Assembly (NCBI GenBank): GCA_964388175.1
Contig: CAYLYS010000013.1
Location: 1 to 42,909 of the forward strand
Source: JAITWN01 sp964388175
GTDB lineage: Bacteria; Pseudomonadota; Gammaproteobacteria; SZUA-140
Length of the DNA: 42,909 nucleotides
Direction: 5' to 3'
Part shown: piece by piece, positions 1 to 7,192 of the stretch
Layout: each line of letters opens with the position of its first letter
How positions within the stretch are numbered: the first letter of the stretch is position 1
Position numbers and translations under genes: made by a program
Notes under the pieces: model-generated
Told to the model about the DNA's origin: nothing
The model's input: only the letters and a program-made list of their open reading frames with translations
Database searches by the model: none

Positions 1-492
1 GTTGCGCTTGCGATCGGTCTTGACGACTTTGAACTCGAGATCCTTGCCTTCGAGGTGGGTCAGATCGCGCACGGGACGCACATCGACCAGCGAGCCGGGC
101 AGGAACGCGCGGATATCGCCGATGTCGACGGTGAAACCGCCCTTGACCTTGCCGCTGATGCGACCGGTGACCTTCTCCTGCGCTTCCATCGCCTGCTCGA
201 GATAATCCCACTGCTTGGTGCGGCGGGCCTTCTCGCGCGACAACCGGGTCTCACCGAAACCGTCCTCGACGGCATCGAGCGCGACCTCGACGGCATCGCC
301 GACGGCGATTTCCGCCACGCCATGGTCGTTGTAGAACTGCTCGATCGGAATGACGCCTTCGGACTTGAGACCGGCGTTGACGATGACGGCATCGGCGCGA
401 ATGGCGACGACGGTACCGATGACGATTGCGCCCGGATGCATCTGCTTGCCGGACTGACTTTCCTCGAAAAGCTGTGCGAAACTTTCACTCAT
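1..492 (-). CDS. rpsA: 30S ribosomal protein S1, N-terminal part (cut by window edge)
   Basis: The 164 visible codons start at the ATG at 490-492 with MSESFAQLFEES and run off the left edge in frame. S1 binds mRNA on the 30S subunit and helps load structured or SD-poor messages. Visible sequence matches the start of proteobacterial S1: a first S1 (OB-fold) repeat with GAIVIGTVVAI and GVIPIEQF, then a second repeat with GRISGKVKGGFTVDIG and RAFLPGSLVDVRPVRD, ending in VKTDRKRN. The start is fixed by homology: no good Shine-Dalgarno is seen (only CAACCTG just upstream), which is typical of rpsA. A perfect 8-bp hairpin sits 13 nt upstream of the ATG. The gene follows cmk on the same strand, as in Pseudomonas and E. 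coli. Identity is very secure; the remaining repeats are outside the window. Confidence 0.97.
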   Translation of the reverse strand, partial: MSESFAQLFEESQSGKQMHPGAIVIGTVVAIRADAVIVNAGLKSEGVIPIEQFYNDHGVAEIAVGDAVEVALDAVEDGFGETRLSREKARRTKQWDYLEQAMEAQEKVTGRISGKVKGGFTVDIGDIRAFLPGSLVDVRPVRDLTHLEGKDLEFKVVKTDRKRN

Positions 493-505
493 CAGGTTGA
501 TGTTG

Positions 506-525
506 TTGCCTGTAAAGACAGGCAA
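506..525 (-). promoter_or_regulatory. rpsA leader hairpin, possible autoregulatory element
   Basis: Arms TTGCCTGT (506-513) and ACAGGCAA (518-525) are perfectly complementary, with a 4-nt loop. In the rpsA transcript the hairpin ends 13 nt before the start codon, next to a very weak SD. In E. coli, S1 represses its own mRNA through a structured, SD-poor leader; that this hairpin has the same role is inference. A weak -10-like TAAATT (complement 561-566) lies just upstream. Confidence 0.5.
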
Positions 526-572
526 TCCTCTCGATGTTGGTCCGCTTGCGCGAACGAATGAATTTAGCCCCG

Positions 573-592
573 GCCGTGCCCTTGCGCACGGC
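573..592 (-). other. hairpin between cmk and rpsA
   Basis: GCCGTGC (573-579) and GCACGGC (586-592) form a 7-bp stem with a 6-nt loop, downstream of the cmk stop on the minus strand. There is no U-tract, so it is not a convincing intrinsic terminator. It could instead be a pause or processing structure within a cmk-rpsA transcript. Confidence 0.3.
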
Positions 593-629
593 GCGAAGCG
601 CCTGTTACCCTGCCTGATCGAAGCAGCGG

Positions 630-1334
630 TTATTGCCCACTGGACGCGCGCGCCGCAGGGCCCGCGCGCCAGCGCTGCAGAATCGTCTCAACGACCGTCG
701 CGACGTCCACGCCGGTGGTATCGACGATGACAGCATCCTCCGCGGGTTTCATCGGAGCGACCGGCCGCGCACCATCGCGTCGGTCGCGTGCCTCGATCTC
801 CCGCAAAAGGCCCCCTAGACTAACATCCATTCCCTTGTCCTTCAACTGTTTATAGCGCCTTCTGGCACGCTCTTCCGCGCTCGCGTCGAGGTAGATCTTG
901 AGGTCGGCATCGGGGAAGATCACCGTTCCCATGTCGCGTCCGTCGGCGACCAATCCGGGCGCGCGGCGAAACGCCTGCTGCCGCCCGACCAGCGCACCGC
1001 GCACGCCGGGCAGCACCGCCACCGCCGAGGCGGCGGCGCCGCTGGCTTCGCTGCGCAGCTCGACGCTCACATCGGTATCGCCGAGAAAAACAGGGGCGCC
1101 ATCGCCATCAACGCCGTCGAAATCGAAACGCGCATCCAGCGTTTCGGCCAGACGGCTGAGCGCGGCTTCATCGTCCAGCGCACAGCCGGCACGCCGCGCC
1201 GCCAGACCCACCAGACGATAGAGCGCGCCGCTGTCGAGGAAATGCCAACCCAGCTGCCGCGCCAGGATACGGCTCACCGTCCCCTTGCCTGAGCCGCCCG
1301 GGCCGTCGAGCGTGATGACTGGTATTTTTTCCAT
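630..1334 (-). CDS. cmk: cytidylate kinase
   Basis: 234-residue (d)CMP kinase, which phosphorylates CMP/dCMP to the diphosphate with ATP in the cytoplasm. It begins MEKIPVITLDGPGGSGKGTVS, where GPGGSGKGT is the P-loop at about residues 10-18. It continues LDSGALYRLVGLAA (CMP-binding region), VADGRDMGTVIFPDADLKIYLDASAEERARRRYKQL (the GRDMGTVVFPDA and lid motifs) and RDRRDGARPVAPMKPAEDAVIVDTT near the C-terminus. The length fits the family (about 225 aa). The start is ATG at 1332-1334. The C-terminal tail after LQRW is alanine- and arginine-rich and not conserved. It lies between aroA (60 bp upstream) and rpsA, the standard cmk-rpsA arrangement, and is probably co-transcribed with aroA. Confidence 0.97.
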   Translation of the reverse strand: MEKIPVITLDGPGGSGKGTVSRILARQLGWHFLDSGALYRLVGLAARRAGCALDDEAALSRLAETLDARFDFDGVDGDGAPVFLGDTDVSVELRSEASGAAASAVAVLPGVRGALVGRQQAFRRAPGLVADGRDMGTVIFPDADLKIYLDASAEERARRRYKQLKDKGMDVSLGGLLREIEARDRRDGARPVAPMKPAEDAVIVDTTGVDVATVVETILQRWRAGPAARASSGQ

Positions 1335-1394
1335 TTATTTGCAATAAGTTGAGAATAACTTCTCAAGGAAATTCGACTTTCTGTCGCTGAGCGA

Positions 1395-2702
1395 TCATTG
1401 ATCCGCGATCGCCAATCCCGCCGCCCCCGCCACCGCCACGAAGTTCGGGAAGGACGTGCCGACATTGGCGCAATCATGGATCACGATCTTAGCATTCGCA
1501 CGCAAGGCCGCGATGGCAAAAGACATTGCAATACGATGATCGCTGTGACTGTGAATCTCGCCGCCACCCCAGCGCTCGCCGCCAGTGATGATCATGCCAT
1601 CGGCGGTCGGCTGGGCGTCGATGCCGAGCGTGTGCAGGCCATCGGCCATGACCTGGATGCGGTCGCTTTCCTTCACGCGCAATTCTTCCGCCCCGCTGAG
1701 CACGGTGCGACCCTCGGCTGCCGCCGCCGCGATGAACAGCGCCGGGAATTCATCGATGGCGAGCGGTACCTGCTCGCGCGGTATCTCGATGCCGCGCAGA
1801 CGGCCGCCGCGCACGCGCAGATCGGCCACCGGCTCGCCGCCGAGTACGCGCTCGTTGAGCACCTCGATATCCGCTCCCATCAGACGCAGGATATTGAGAA
1901 TGCCGATACGGGTGGGATTGATGCCGACCTGCGGCAACAGCAGATCCGAGCCCGGCGCGATGGCGGCGCCGACCATGAAGAAGGCTGCCGACGAAATGTC
2001 CGCCGGCACGTCGATACGCGTGCCGCGCAGCCGCACGCCGCCGCGCACGCAGATACGATCGCCGTCACAGCGGACCTCGCCGCCGAGCGCCGTCAGCATG
2101 CGCTCGGTGTGGTCGCGTGTCGGCGCCGGCTCGGTGACGCAGGTTTCGCCCGCGGCGTACAGGCCGGCGAGCAGCAGCGCCGATTTCACCTGCGCGCTCG
2201 CCACCGGCATCCGGTAATCGATACCGTGCAGGACCGAGCCGCCGCGTATGCGCAGCGGCGGCGTGCCGGCAGCGGCGGTCTCTATATGCGCGCCCATATC
2301 GGCGAGCGGCGCCGTCACGCGGCGCATCGGCCGGCGGCCGAGCGAGGCGTCGCCGATCAGCTCGCAATCGAAAGACTGCGCCGACAGCAGGCCGGCGAGC
2401 AGACGCATCGACGTGCCGGAGTTGCCGAGATCCAGCGGCGCGGCGGGCGCACGCAGACCGCGCATGCCGACGCCGTGCACCGTCACCCGCCCCTCGCCCG
2501 GACGTTCGATGCGCACGCCCATGGCGCGAAAAGCGGCGAGCGTGGCAAGGCTGTCCTCCCCTTCGAGGAAACCATGGACTTCGGTGACGCCTTCGGCGAT
2601 CGAACCCAGCATGATCGCACGATGCGAAATCGATTTATCGCCCGGAACGCGCAGCGTTCCGCTCAGGCGGCCGCCGGGACCGACGGTGAATGATTCATTC
2701 AT
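1395..2702 (-). CDS. aroA: 3-phosphoshikimate 1-carboxyvinyltransferase (EPSP synthase), class II-like
   Basis: 435 aa; transfers the enolpyruvyl group of PEP to shikimate-3-phosphate, step six of the shikimate pathway. Visible motifs are PGDKSISHR near residue 20 (substrate lysine/serine), LGNSGTSMRLLAGLL, GDASLGRRPMRR, SAQVKSALLLAGL, RDHTERML, NPTRIG and KESDRI. The combination RDHTE, GDK, SAQVK and NPTR matches the published signature of class II EPSP synthases, a class generally less sensitive to glyphosate than E. coli-type class I; tolerance here is inference. In Pseudomonas aroA is fused to tyrA, whereas here tyrA is a separate gene 67 bp upstream. The start is ATG at 2700-2702 (MNESFTV). 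cmk follows after 60 bp, suggesting one operon. Confidence 0.96.
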   Translation of the reverse strand: MNESFTVGPGGRLSGTLRVPGDKSISHRAIMLGSIAEGVTEVHGFLEGEDSLATLAAFRAMGVRIERPGEGRVTVHGVGMRGLRAPAAPLDLGNSGTSMRLLAGLLSAQSFDCELIGDASLGRRPMRRVTAPLADMGAHIETAAAGTPPLRIRGGSVLHGIDYRMPVASAQVKSALLLAGLYAAGETCVTEPAPTRDHTERMLTALGGEVRCDGDRICVRGGVRLRGTRIDVPADISSAAFFMVGAAIAPGSDLLLPQVGINPTRIGILNILRLMGADIEVLNERVLGGEPVADLRVRGGRLRGIEIPREQVPLAIDEFPALFIAAAAAEGRTVLSGAEELRVKESDRIQVMADGLHTLGIDAQPTADGMIITGGERWGGGEIHSHSDHRIAMSFAIAALRANAKIVIHDCANVGTSFPNFVAVAGAAGLAIADQ

Positions 2703-2769
2703 GGGATAGGCACGCAGACTGGATAACTGAAAATGAACGGGAACAAAGCGAACGCTTCCTCGGCACGCA

Positions 2770-3690
2770 TCACTTCTTCACATTGCGATCGCGGACCGCC
2801 TTGGCGCGCTTGAACAGATCGACCAGCCCCTCGCCGTTCGCCTGGGCGATCAGCGCGCCGAGCTCATCGAGTCCGGCGCGGTACTGCGTCAGCGTTTCGA
2901 GAATGCGGGGGCCGTTGGCAAGACAGATGTCGCGCCACATGACCGGATCGGAGGAAGCGATGCGGGTGAAATCGCGGAATCCGCCGGCGGCGTAGCGGAA
3001 TATCTCTTCACTGTCGTCCATGCGCGCCAGCGTATCGACGAGCGCATAGGCCAGCACGTGCGGCAGATGGCTGGTCGCGGCCAGGATCTGATCATGACGA
3101 TCGGGATCCATCTCGGCGACCTGCGCACCGGCGGCCTCCCACAGCGCGCGCACGCGTGCCAGCGCCAGCGGCCGCGTTTCGGCGACCGGGGTCAGCAGGA
3201 CGACGCGTCCGTCGAACAGATCGGCACGCGAGGCCTCGACGCCGCGGCGCTCGTCGCCGGCGATGGGATGGCCCGGAACGAAAGCGGCCATGGCATCGCC
3301 CAGCTGTTCGCGCGCCGCTGCAACGACGCCATGCTTGGTGCTGCCGACGTCGGTGATCACGGCATCGGGTGCAAGATAGGGCCGCATCTCGCGCAGTATC
3401 CCGTCTATGGCGCCGACCGGCACCGCGATCACGATCATGTCGGCGTCTTCCACCGCCGACTGCAGCCGGGTCTCGAAACCGTCGATCACACCGAGATCGA
3501 TTGCGCGCTGCAGATCGAGATGGTTGCGTCCGTAACCGACGATGCGCGCGCGCTGCCCGGAACGCCTGAGCGCGCGCGCCAGCGAACCACCGAGCAGGCG
3601 TACGCCGATGATGGCGATCTTGCGAAACAGAATATTGCCCGGAATGGCGTCCGTCCTGGCCTTGGAAGCGCTGGCACGTTGCAGCGTCAA
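2770..3690 (-). CDS. tyrA: prephenate dehydrogenase (TTG start)
   Basis: About 306 aa; NAD(P)-dependent oxidative decarboxylation of prephenate to 4-hydroxyphenylpyruvate for tyrosine. Seen: Rossmann start KIAIIGVRLLGGSLARALR (about residues 24-42), ITDVGSTKHGVV, VPGHPIAGDERRGVEASRADLF, SHLPHVLAYALVDTL and FRDFTRIASSDPVMWRDI, all family motifs. No ATG or GTG lies in frame in the right place. The best start is TTG at complement 3688-3690, which overlaps the aroF stop (TTGA) and gives the usual length; this implies translational coupling. Oddity: the second glycine of the GxGxxG dinucleotide motif is Arg31 (GVR instead of GVG). That is one base away from Gly, so it could be a real substitution or a sequence error. 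No C-terminal ACT domain is present. Identity secure, start moderately so. Confidence 0.92.
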   Translation of the reverse strand: MTLQRASASKARTDAIPGNILFRKIAIIGVRLLGGSLARALRRSGQRARIVGYGRNHLDLQRAIDLGVIDGFETRLQSAVEDADMIVIAVPVGAIDGILREMRPYLAPDAVITDVGSTKHGVVAAAREQLGDAMAAFVPGHPIAGDERRGVEASRADLFDGRVVLLTPVAETRPLALARVRALWEAAGAQVAEMDPDRHDQILAATSHLPHVLAYALVDTLARMDDSEEIFRYAAGGFRDFTRIASSDPVMWRDICLANGPRILETLTQYRAGLDELGALIAQANGEGLVDLFKRAKAVRDRNVKK

Positions 3691-4706
3691 AGCGTGCGCC
3701 CGATGACAGCGGCAATACCGCGCAGCTGCACCATCAGCTCGTTGAGCTCGGTCGGACTGAGCGCCTGATCGGCGTCGGACCAGGCCTCCATCGGCCGCGG
3801 ATGCATCTCCACCAGCAAACCGTCGGCGCCGGCCGCGATCGCCGCGCGCGCCAGCGCCGGCACCATCCACGCCTTGCCGCCGGCATGGCTGGGATCGATG
3901 ATGACCGGCAAATGGGTTTCACGCTTGAGCACCGGTACGGCGGTGACATCGAGCATGTTGCGATAGGCGTCTTCGAAGCCGCGCACGCCACGCTCGCAGA
4001 AGATGATATTGTGATTGCCGCCGGCGGCGATGTATTCCGCCGCCATCAGCCATTCGGAAATCGTGGCGGAAAAACCGCGCTTGAGCACGACGGGCGTATG
4101 CGTGCTGCGCCCGACTTCCTTCAGCAGCTCGAAGTTCTGCATATTGCGCGTGCCGATCTGGATCACATCGACGCCATGCTCGAGGAAAGTATCGAGCATG
4201 CGCACATCCATCAGCTCGGTGACGATCGGCAGGCTGTGGCGCGCCGCCGCTTCCTTCATCATGGTCAGGCCTTCGACACCTACGCCCTGAAAGGAGTACG
4301 GGCTGGTGCGCGGCTTGAAGGCGCCGCCGCGCATCATCCGGCAGCCGGCGGCGACCACAGCCGTGGCGACCTCTTCCATCTGCTGCGGCGTTTCCACCGA
4401 GCACGGCCCGGCGATCACCTGTATCTGCTCGCCGCCGACGGGAATGCCGCACACATCGATCACCGATCCGGTATCGCGCGACTCGCGCGATACGAACTTG
4501 TAGGGACGCATGACGCGCACGATGCGATCCACTTCACGGAAAGCCTCGAGCATGGCCTGATCGACCGCGGTCTCGTCGCCGAGCGCGCCGATCACGGTCT
4601 GATGAGTACCGCGCGAGGCGTGGGGTTTCAGCCCCATGGCGGAGAGCTTGTGCTCGACGGCGGCAATGGCCTCCTCCGAGGCGCCGGGTTTCATTATGAC
4701 GATCAT
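3687..4706 (-). CDS. aroF: 3-deoxy-7-phosphoheptulonate (DAHP) synthase, type I-beta with N-terminal ferredoxin-like domain
   Basis: 339 aa; condenses PEP and erythrose-4-phosphate, the first shikimate step. Residues 1-70 (MIVIMKPGASEEAI to IVRVMRPYK) form the ferredoxin-like/ACT-like regulatory domain known from the Thermotoga maritima enzyme. The barrel follows, with IQVIAGPCSVE, GGAFKPRTSPYSFQG, QIGTRNMQNFELL, LKRGFSATISEW, ERGVRGFE, IIDPSHAGGK and LVEMHP. The metal ligands expected from the family are all present (Cys102, His274, Glu300, Asp311), as is the active-site lysine of KPRTSP. It sits between pheA and tyrA, where Pseudomonas has hisC2, so it plausibly serves Phe/Tyr supply and is feedback-regulated by them (inference). 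Its stop overlaps the tyrA TTG start. A diverged paralog lies at 25895-27019. Confidence 0.95.
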   Translation of the reverse strand: MIVIMKPGASEEAIAAVEHKLSAMGLKPHASRGTHQTVIGALGDETAVDQAMLEAFREVDRIVRVMRPYKFVSRESRDTGSVIDVCGIPVGGEQIQVIAGPCSVETPQQMEEVATAVVAAGCRMMRGGAFKPRTSPYSFQGVGVEGLTMMKEAAARHSLPIVTELMDVRMLDTFLEHGVDVIQIGTRNMQNFELLKEVGRSTHTPVVLKRGFSATISEWLMAAEYIAAGGNHNIIFCERGVRGFEDAYRNMLDVTAVPVLKRETHLPVIIDPSHAGGKAWMVPALARAAIAAGADGLLVEMHPRPMEAWSDADQALSPTELNELMVQLRGIAAVIGRTL

Positions 4707-4757
4707 GATCGAATCAGTTCACCTGTAAAATTGAAGTTCGGCACGCTTAGGGCCTGT

Positions 4758-5840
4758 TCACAATGCCGCTTCCGGGTACGAACCCAGCACCTTCAGCACT
4801 GCGGCTTCACGCTCGAGAGCGGCAATGGCCGAGGCCACCGTCGCATCCTCGGCGTGTCCGGCGATATCGATGAAAAACACATAATCCCACATCCCGCGTC
4901 GCGACGGCCGCGACTCGATGCGGGTCATCGAGATGCCGTGCTCGGCCAGCGGCGCGAGCAGACGGTGCAGTGCGCCGGGCCTGTTGGCGGTGGACACCAG
5001 CAGCGAAGTCTTGTCGCGCCCGCTCGGTGCCGCGGCAACGCGCCCGATCACCAGAAAGCGCGTGGTATTGTCGGGCTCGTCCTCGATGTTCTGCGCCAGC
5101 AGGCGCAGACCGTAAACCTCGGCGGCACGCACGCCGGCAATCGCCGCGGTATTCCCATCGCGCTGCGCCAGGCGCGCGGCTTCGGCGTTGCTGCTCACCG
5201 CCACGCGTTCGACGCCGGCCAGATGCGCATCCAGCCACTCGCGGCACTGCGCCAGCGCCATCTGGTGCGCGCATACCCGCCGCACCGCGGCCACGTCCTG
5301 AGCCTGCCCCATCAGATTATGATGCACGCGCAGCTCGATCTCGCTGCAGATCTTCAGCGGCGAGTTCATGAACATGTCGAGCGTGTGATCGACCGCACCC
5401 TCGCTCGAATTCTCGATCGGCACCACGCCGTAATCCGCCGCGCCCGCCTCGACCTCGCGGAACACCGCATCGATGGCGGCGAGCGGACGCGTGCCCACCC
5501 CCTGGCCGAAATGCTTGAGCACCGCGGATTCGGTGAATGTGCCTTCCGGCCCGAGGAAAGCGATGGTCATCGGCCGCTGCAGGGCGAGGCAGGCCGACAT
5601 GATCTCACGGAACAGGCGGGCGACGACTTCGTCGGACAAGGGTCCTTCGTTGCGCGCCAGCGCCGTCTGCAGCACCTGCGCCTCGCGCTCCGGGCGGTAA
5701 TAGACGCCGTCGCCGATGGCGCGCTTGATTTCCGCCACTTCGAGCGCACAGCGCGCCCGCTCGGTGATCAGCGCCTGCAGCTGCGCATCGATCTGATCGA
5801 TGCGGGTACGGATGATTGTGAGCTTCTCGTTTTCGGACAT
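4758..5840 (-). CDS. pheA: bifunctional chorismate mutase / prephenate dehydratase (P-protein)
   Basis: 360 aa from ATG at 5838-5840 (MSENEKLTIIRTRID); an in-frame TTG two codons upstream is an alternative. The N-terminal AroQ chorismate mutase domain (about 1-90) shows RTRIDQIDAQLQALITERA and YRPEREAQVL. The prephenate dehydratase domain (about 94-270) starts at IAFLGPEGTFTESA and has PIENSSEGAVDHTLDMF and NTTRFLVIG. The C-terminal ACT domain (about 275-355) has NRPGALHRLLAPLAEHGISMTRIESRPSR, the usual phenylalanine-binding regulatory region with the ESRP motif. It converts chorismate to phenylpyruvate and should be feedback-inhibited by Phe. The gene lies downstream of serA with hairpins in the 113-bp gap, and 51 bp upstream of aroF. 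Confidence 0.96.
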   Translation of the reverse strand: MSENEKLTIIRTRIDQIDAQLQALITERARCALEVAEIKRAIGDGVYYRPEREAQVLQTALARNEGPLSDEVVARLFREIMSACLALQRPMTIAFLGPEGTFTESAVLKHFGQGVGTRPLAAIDAVFREVEAGAADYGVVPIENSSEGAVDHTLDMFMNSPLKICSEIELRVHHNLMGQAQDVAAVRRVCAHQMALAQCREWLDAHLAGVERVAVSSNAEAARLAQRDGNTAAIAGVRAAEVYGLRLLAQNIEDEPDNTTRFLVIGRVAAAPSGRDKTSLLVSTANRPGALHRLLAPLAEHGISMTRIESRPSRRGMWDYVFFIDIAGHAEDATVASAIAALEREAAVLKVLGSYPEAAL

Positions 5841-5907
5841 CGGCAAACTCGATTACCGGCAGCGGCGAATGCAGGAGAGCACCCCGCCCTGTCCTCTCCT
5901 TGCGATC

Positions 5908-5946
5908 CGCGGCTGCGGTATCCCTGCCTTTCTTTCCGCAGCCGCG
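5908..5946 (-). promoter_or_regulatory. hairpin in the serA-pheA intergenic leader
   Basis: Arms CGCGGCTGCGG (5908-5918) and CCGCAGCCGCG (5936-5946) are perfectly complementary over 11 bp with a 17-nt loop, in the minus-strand transcript between the serA stop and the pheA start. A second, weaker stem (GGAGAG with CTCTCC) follows before pheA. Neither is followed by a U-tract, so termination is unlikely to be intrinsic. A pause, a processing site or structural control of pheA translation is possible. Confidence 0.4.
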
Positions 5947-5953
5947 CGGCGGC

Positions 5954-7120
5954 TCATGCGATCACGCGAACGTTGAGCACGCCTGCGATCTTGCGTATGT
6001 CTTCCAGCACCTGCTCCGGCACTTCCCGGTCGACATCGGCCAGCGTGTAGGCGAGCTCGCCGCGCGACTTGTTGAGCAGATCGAGAATGTTGAGCCCGGC
6101 CTTGGCCATCACCGTGGAAATCTGTCCGACCATGTTGGGCACGTTGGCATTGGCGATGCCGATGCGATAGCCCTCGCCGCGCGGCATCTGCACCTCGGGG
6201 AAATTCACCGAGTTGGTGATCGTGCCATTCTCGAGATACTCGCGCAGCTGTTCGGCGACCATGATGGCGCAGTTGTCCTCCGCCTCGGCGGTGGAGGCGC
6301 CGATATGCGGCAGGGCGATCACGCGCGCATGCCCCTTGAGCTGCTTGCCGGGGAAATCGCAGACATAGGCGTAGACCTTGCCCGCGTCGATGGCCTCGCT
6401 CACGGCCGTGGCGTCGACGATGCCGTCGCGGGCGAAATTGAGGATGACCACGCCCTTTTTCATCCGCCGCAAACGGTCGGCGTTGATCATGTGGCGCGTC
6501 TCATCGATCAGCGGCACGTGGAAAGTGACGAAATCGACGCGCGCCAGCAGATCGTCCAGGCTCACCGCCTGCTCCACCTTGGAGGAAAGGCGCCACGCGC
6601 CCTGTACGGTGATCTTGGGATCGTAGCCGATGACGCGCATGCCGAGATCGATGGCGGCATTGGCGACCTTGATGCCGATGGCGCCGAGTCCGACCACACC
6701 GAGCACCTTGCCCGGCAGCTCGAAACCGACGAACTGCTTCTTGCCGTTCTCGGCCGCCTTGTGGATGGCGTCGTCCTCGCCCTCGAGCTGGCGGGCGAAA
6801 TCCCAGGCCTGGCAGATATTGCGTGCGGCGAGCAGCATGCCGGCGATCACCAGTTCCTTCACCGCGTTGGCATTGGCGCCCGGCGCGTTGAACACAGGAA
6901 TGCCGAGCTTGCTGAACTCGGCGACCGGAATATTGTTGACGCCGGCGCCGGCCCGCCCTACCGCTCTCAGCGTGGGCGGCACAGCCATGCCGTGCATATT
7001 GTGGGAACGCAGCATGATCGCATCGGGATGCGCGATCTCGGAGGCGACCTCGTAACGGTCGCGCGGGAACTTCTCCAGACCGAGCACGGAAATATTGTTG
7101 AGAGTCAAAATCTTATACAT
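5954..7120 (-). CDS. serA: D-3-phosphoglycerate dehydrogenase with C-terminal ACT domain
   Basis: 388 aa; NAD-dependent oxidation of 3-phosphoglycerate to 3-phosphohydroxypyruvate, first step of serine synthesis. The substrate domain has RSHNMHG and RAGAGVNNIPV. The nucleotide-binding Rossmann motif VLGVVGLGAIGIKVANAA lies at about 150-167. The catalytic region has NFARDGIVD (active-site Arg) and ALPHIGASTAEAEDN (catalytic His, with an acidic residue preceding in the sheet). An ACT domain (about 315-388, NVPNMVGQISTVMAKAGLNILDLLNKSRGELAYTLADVD) suggests serine regulation. There is no intervening ASB domain, consistent with the short form. Start ATG (MYKILTL). Seventy-two bp downstream of serC, so two consecutive serine-pathway enzymes are probably one transcript. 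Pseudomonas lacks serA at this locus. Confidence 0.96.
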   Translation of the reverse strand: MYKILTLNNISVLGLEKFPRDRYEVASEIAHPDAIMLRSHNMHGMAVPPTLRAVGRAGAGVNNIPVAEFSKLGIPVFNAPGANANAVKELVIAGMLLAARNICQAWDFARQLEGEDDAIHKAAENGKKQFVGFELPGKVLGVVGLGAIGIKVANAAIDLGMRVIGYDPKITVQGAWRLSSKVEQAVSLDDLLARVDFVTFHVPLIDETRHMINADRLRRMKKGVVILNFARDGIVDATAVSEAIDAGKVYAYVCDFPGKQLKGHARVIALPHIGASTAEAEDNCAIMVAEQLREYLENGTITNSVNFPEVQMPRGEGYRIGIANANVPNMVGQISTVMAKAGLNILDLLNKSRGELAYTLADVDREVPEQVLEDIRKIAGVLNVRVIA

Positions 7121-7192
7121 TAAATCTCACCCCGGGATTACAGATTCTCCACCCTGACCGCGGCTCTCGCCGCAATCACCGCCCGCTCCATT

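Noticed and set aside
5853..5957. 34-codon minus-strand frame whose ATG overlaps the serA stop (ATGA), a possible leader peptide of pheA
   Set aside because: It is Arg-rich with no Phe or Tyr cluster, lacks a U-tract terminator beneath it, and the overlap is easily explained by chance in GCATGA. Kept only as hairpin-containing leader.
3801..6050. Long plus-strand open frame of 749 codons
   Set aside because: It lies antisense to aroF and pheA, is His/Arg/Gly-rich with no family motif, and arises from the strong GC bias at third positions of the real minus-strand genes.
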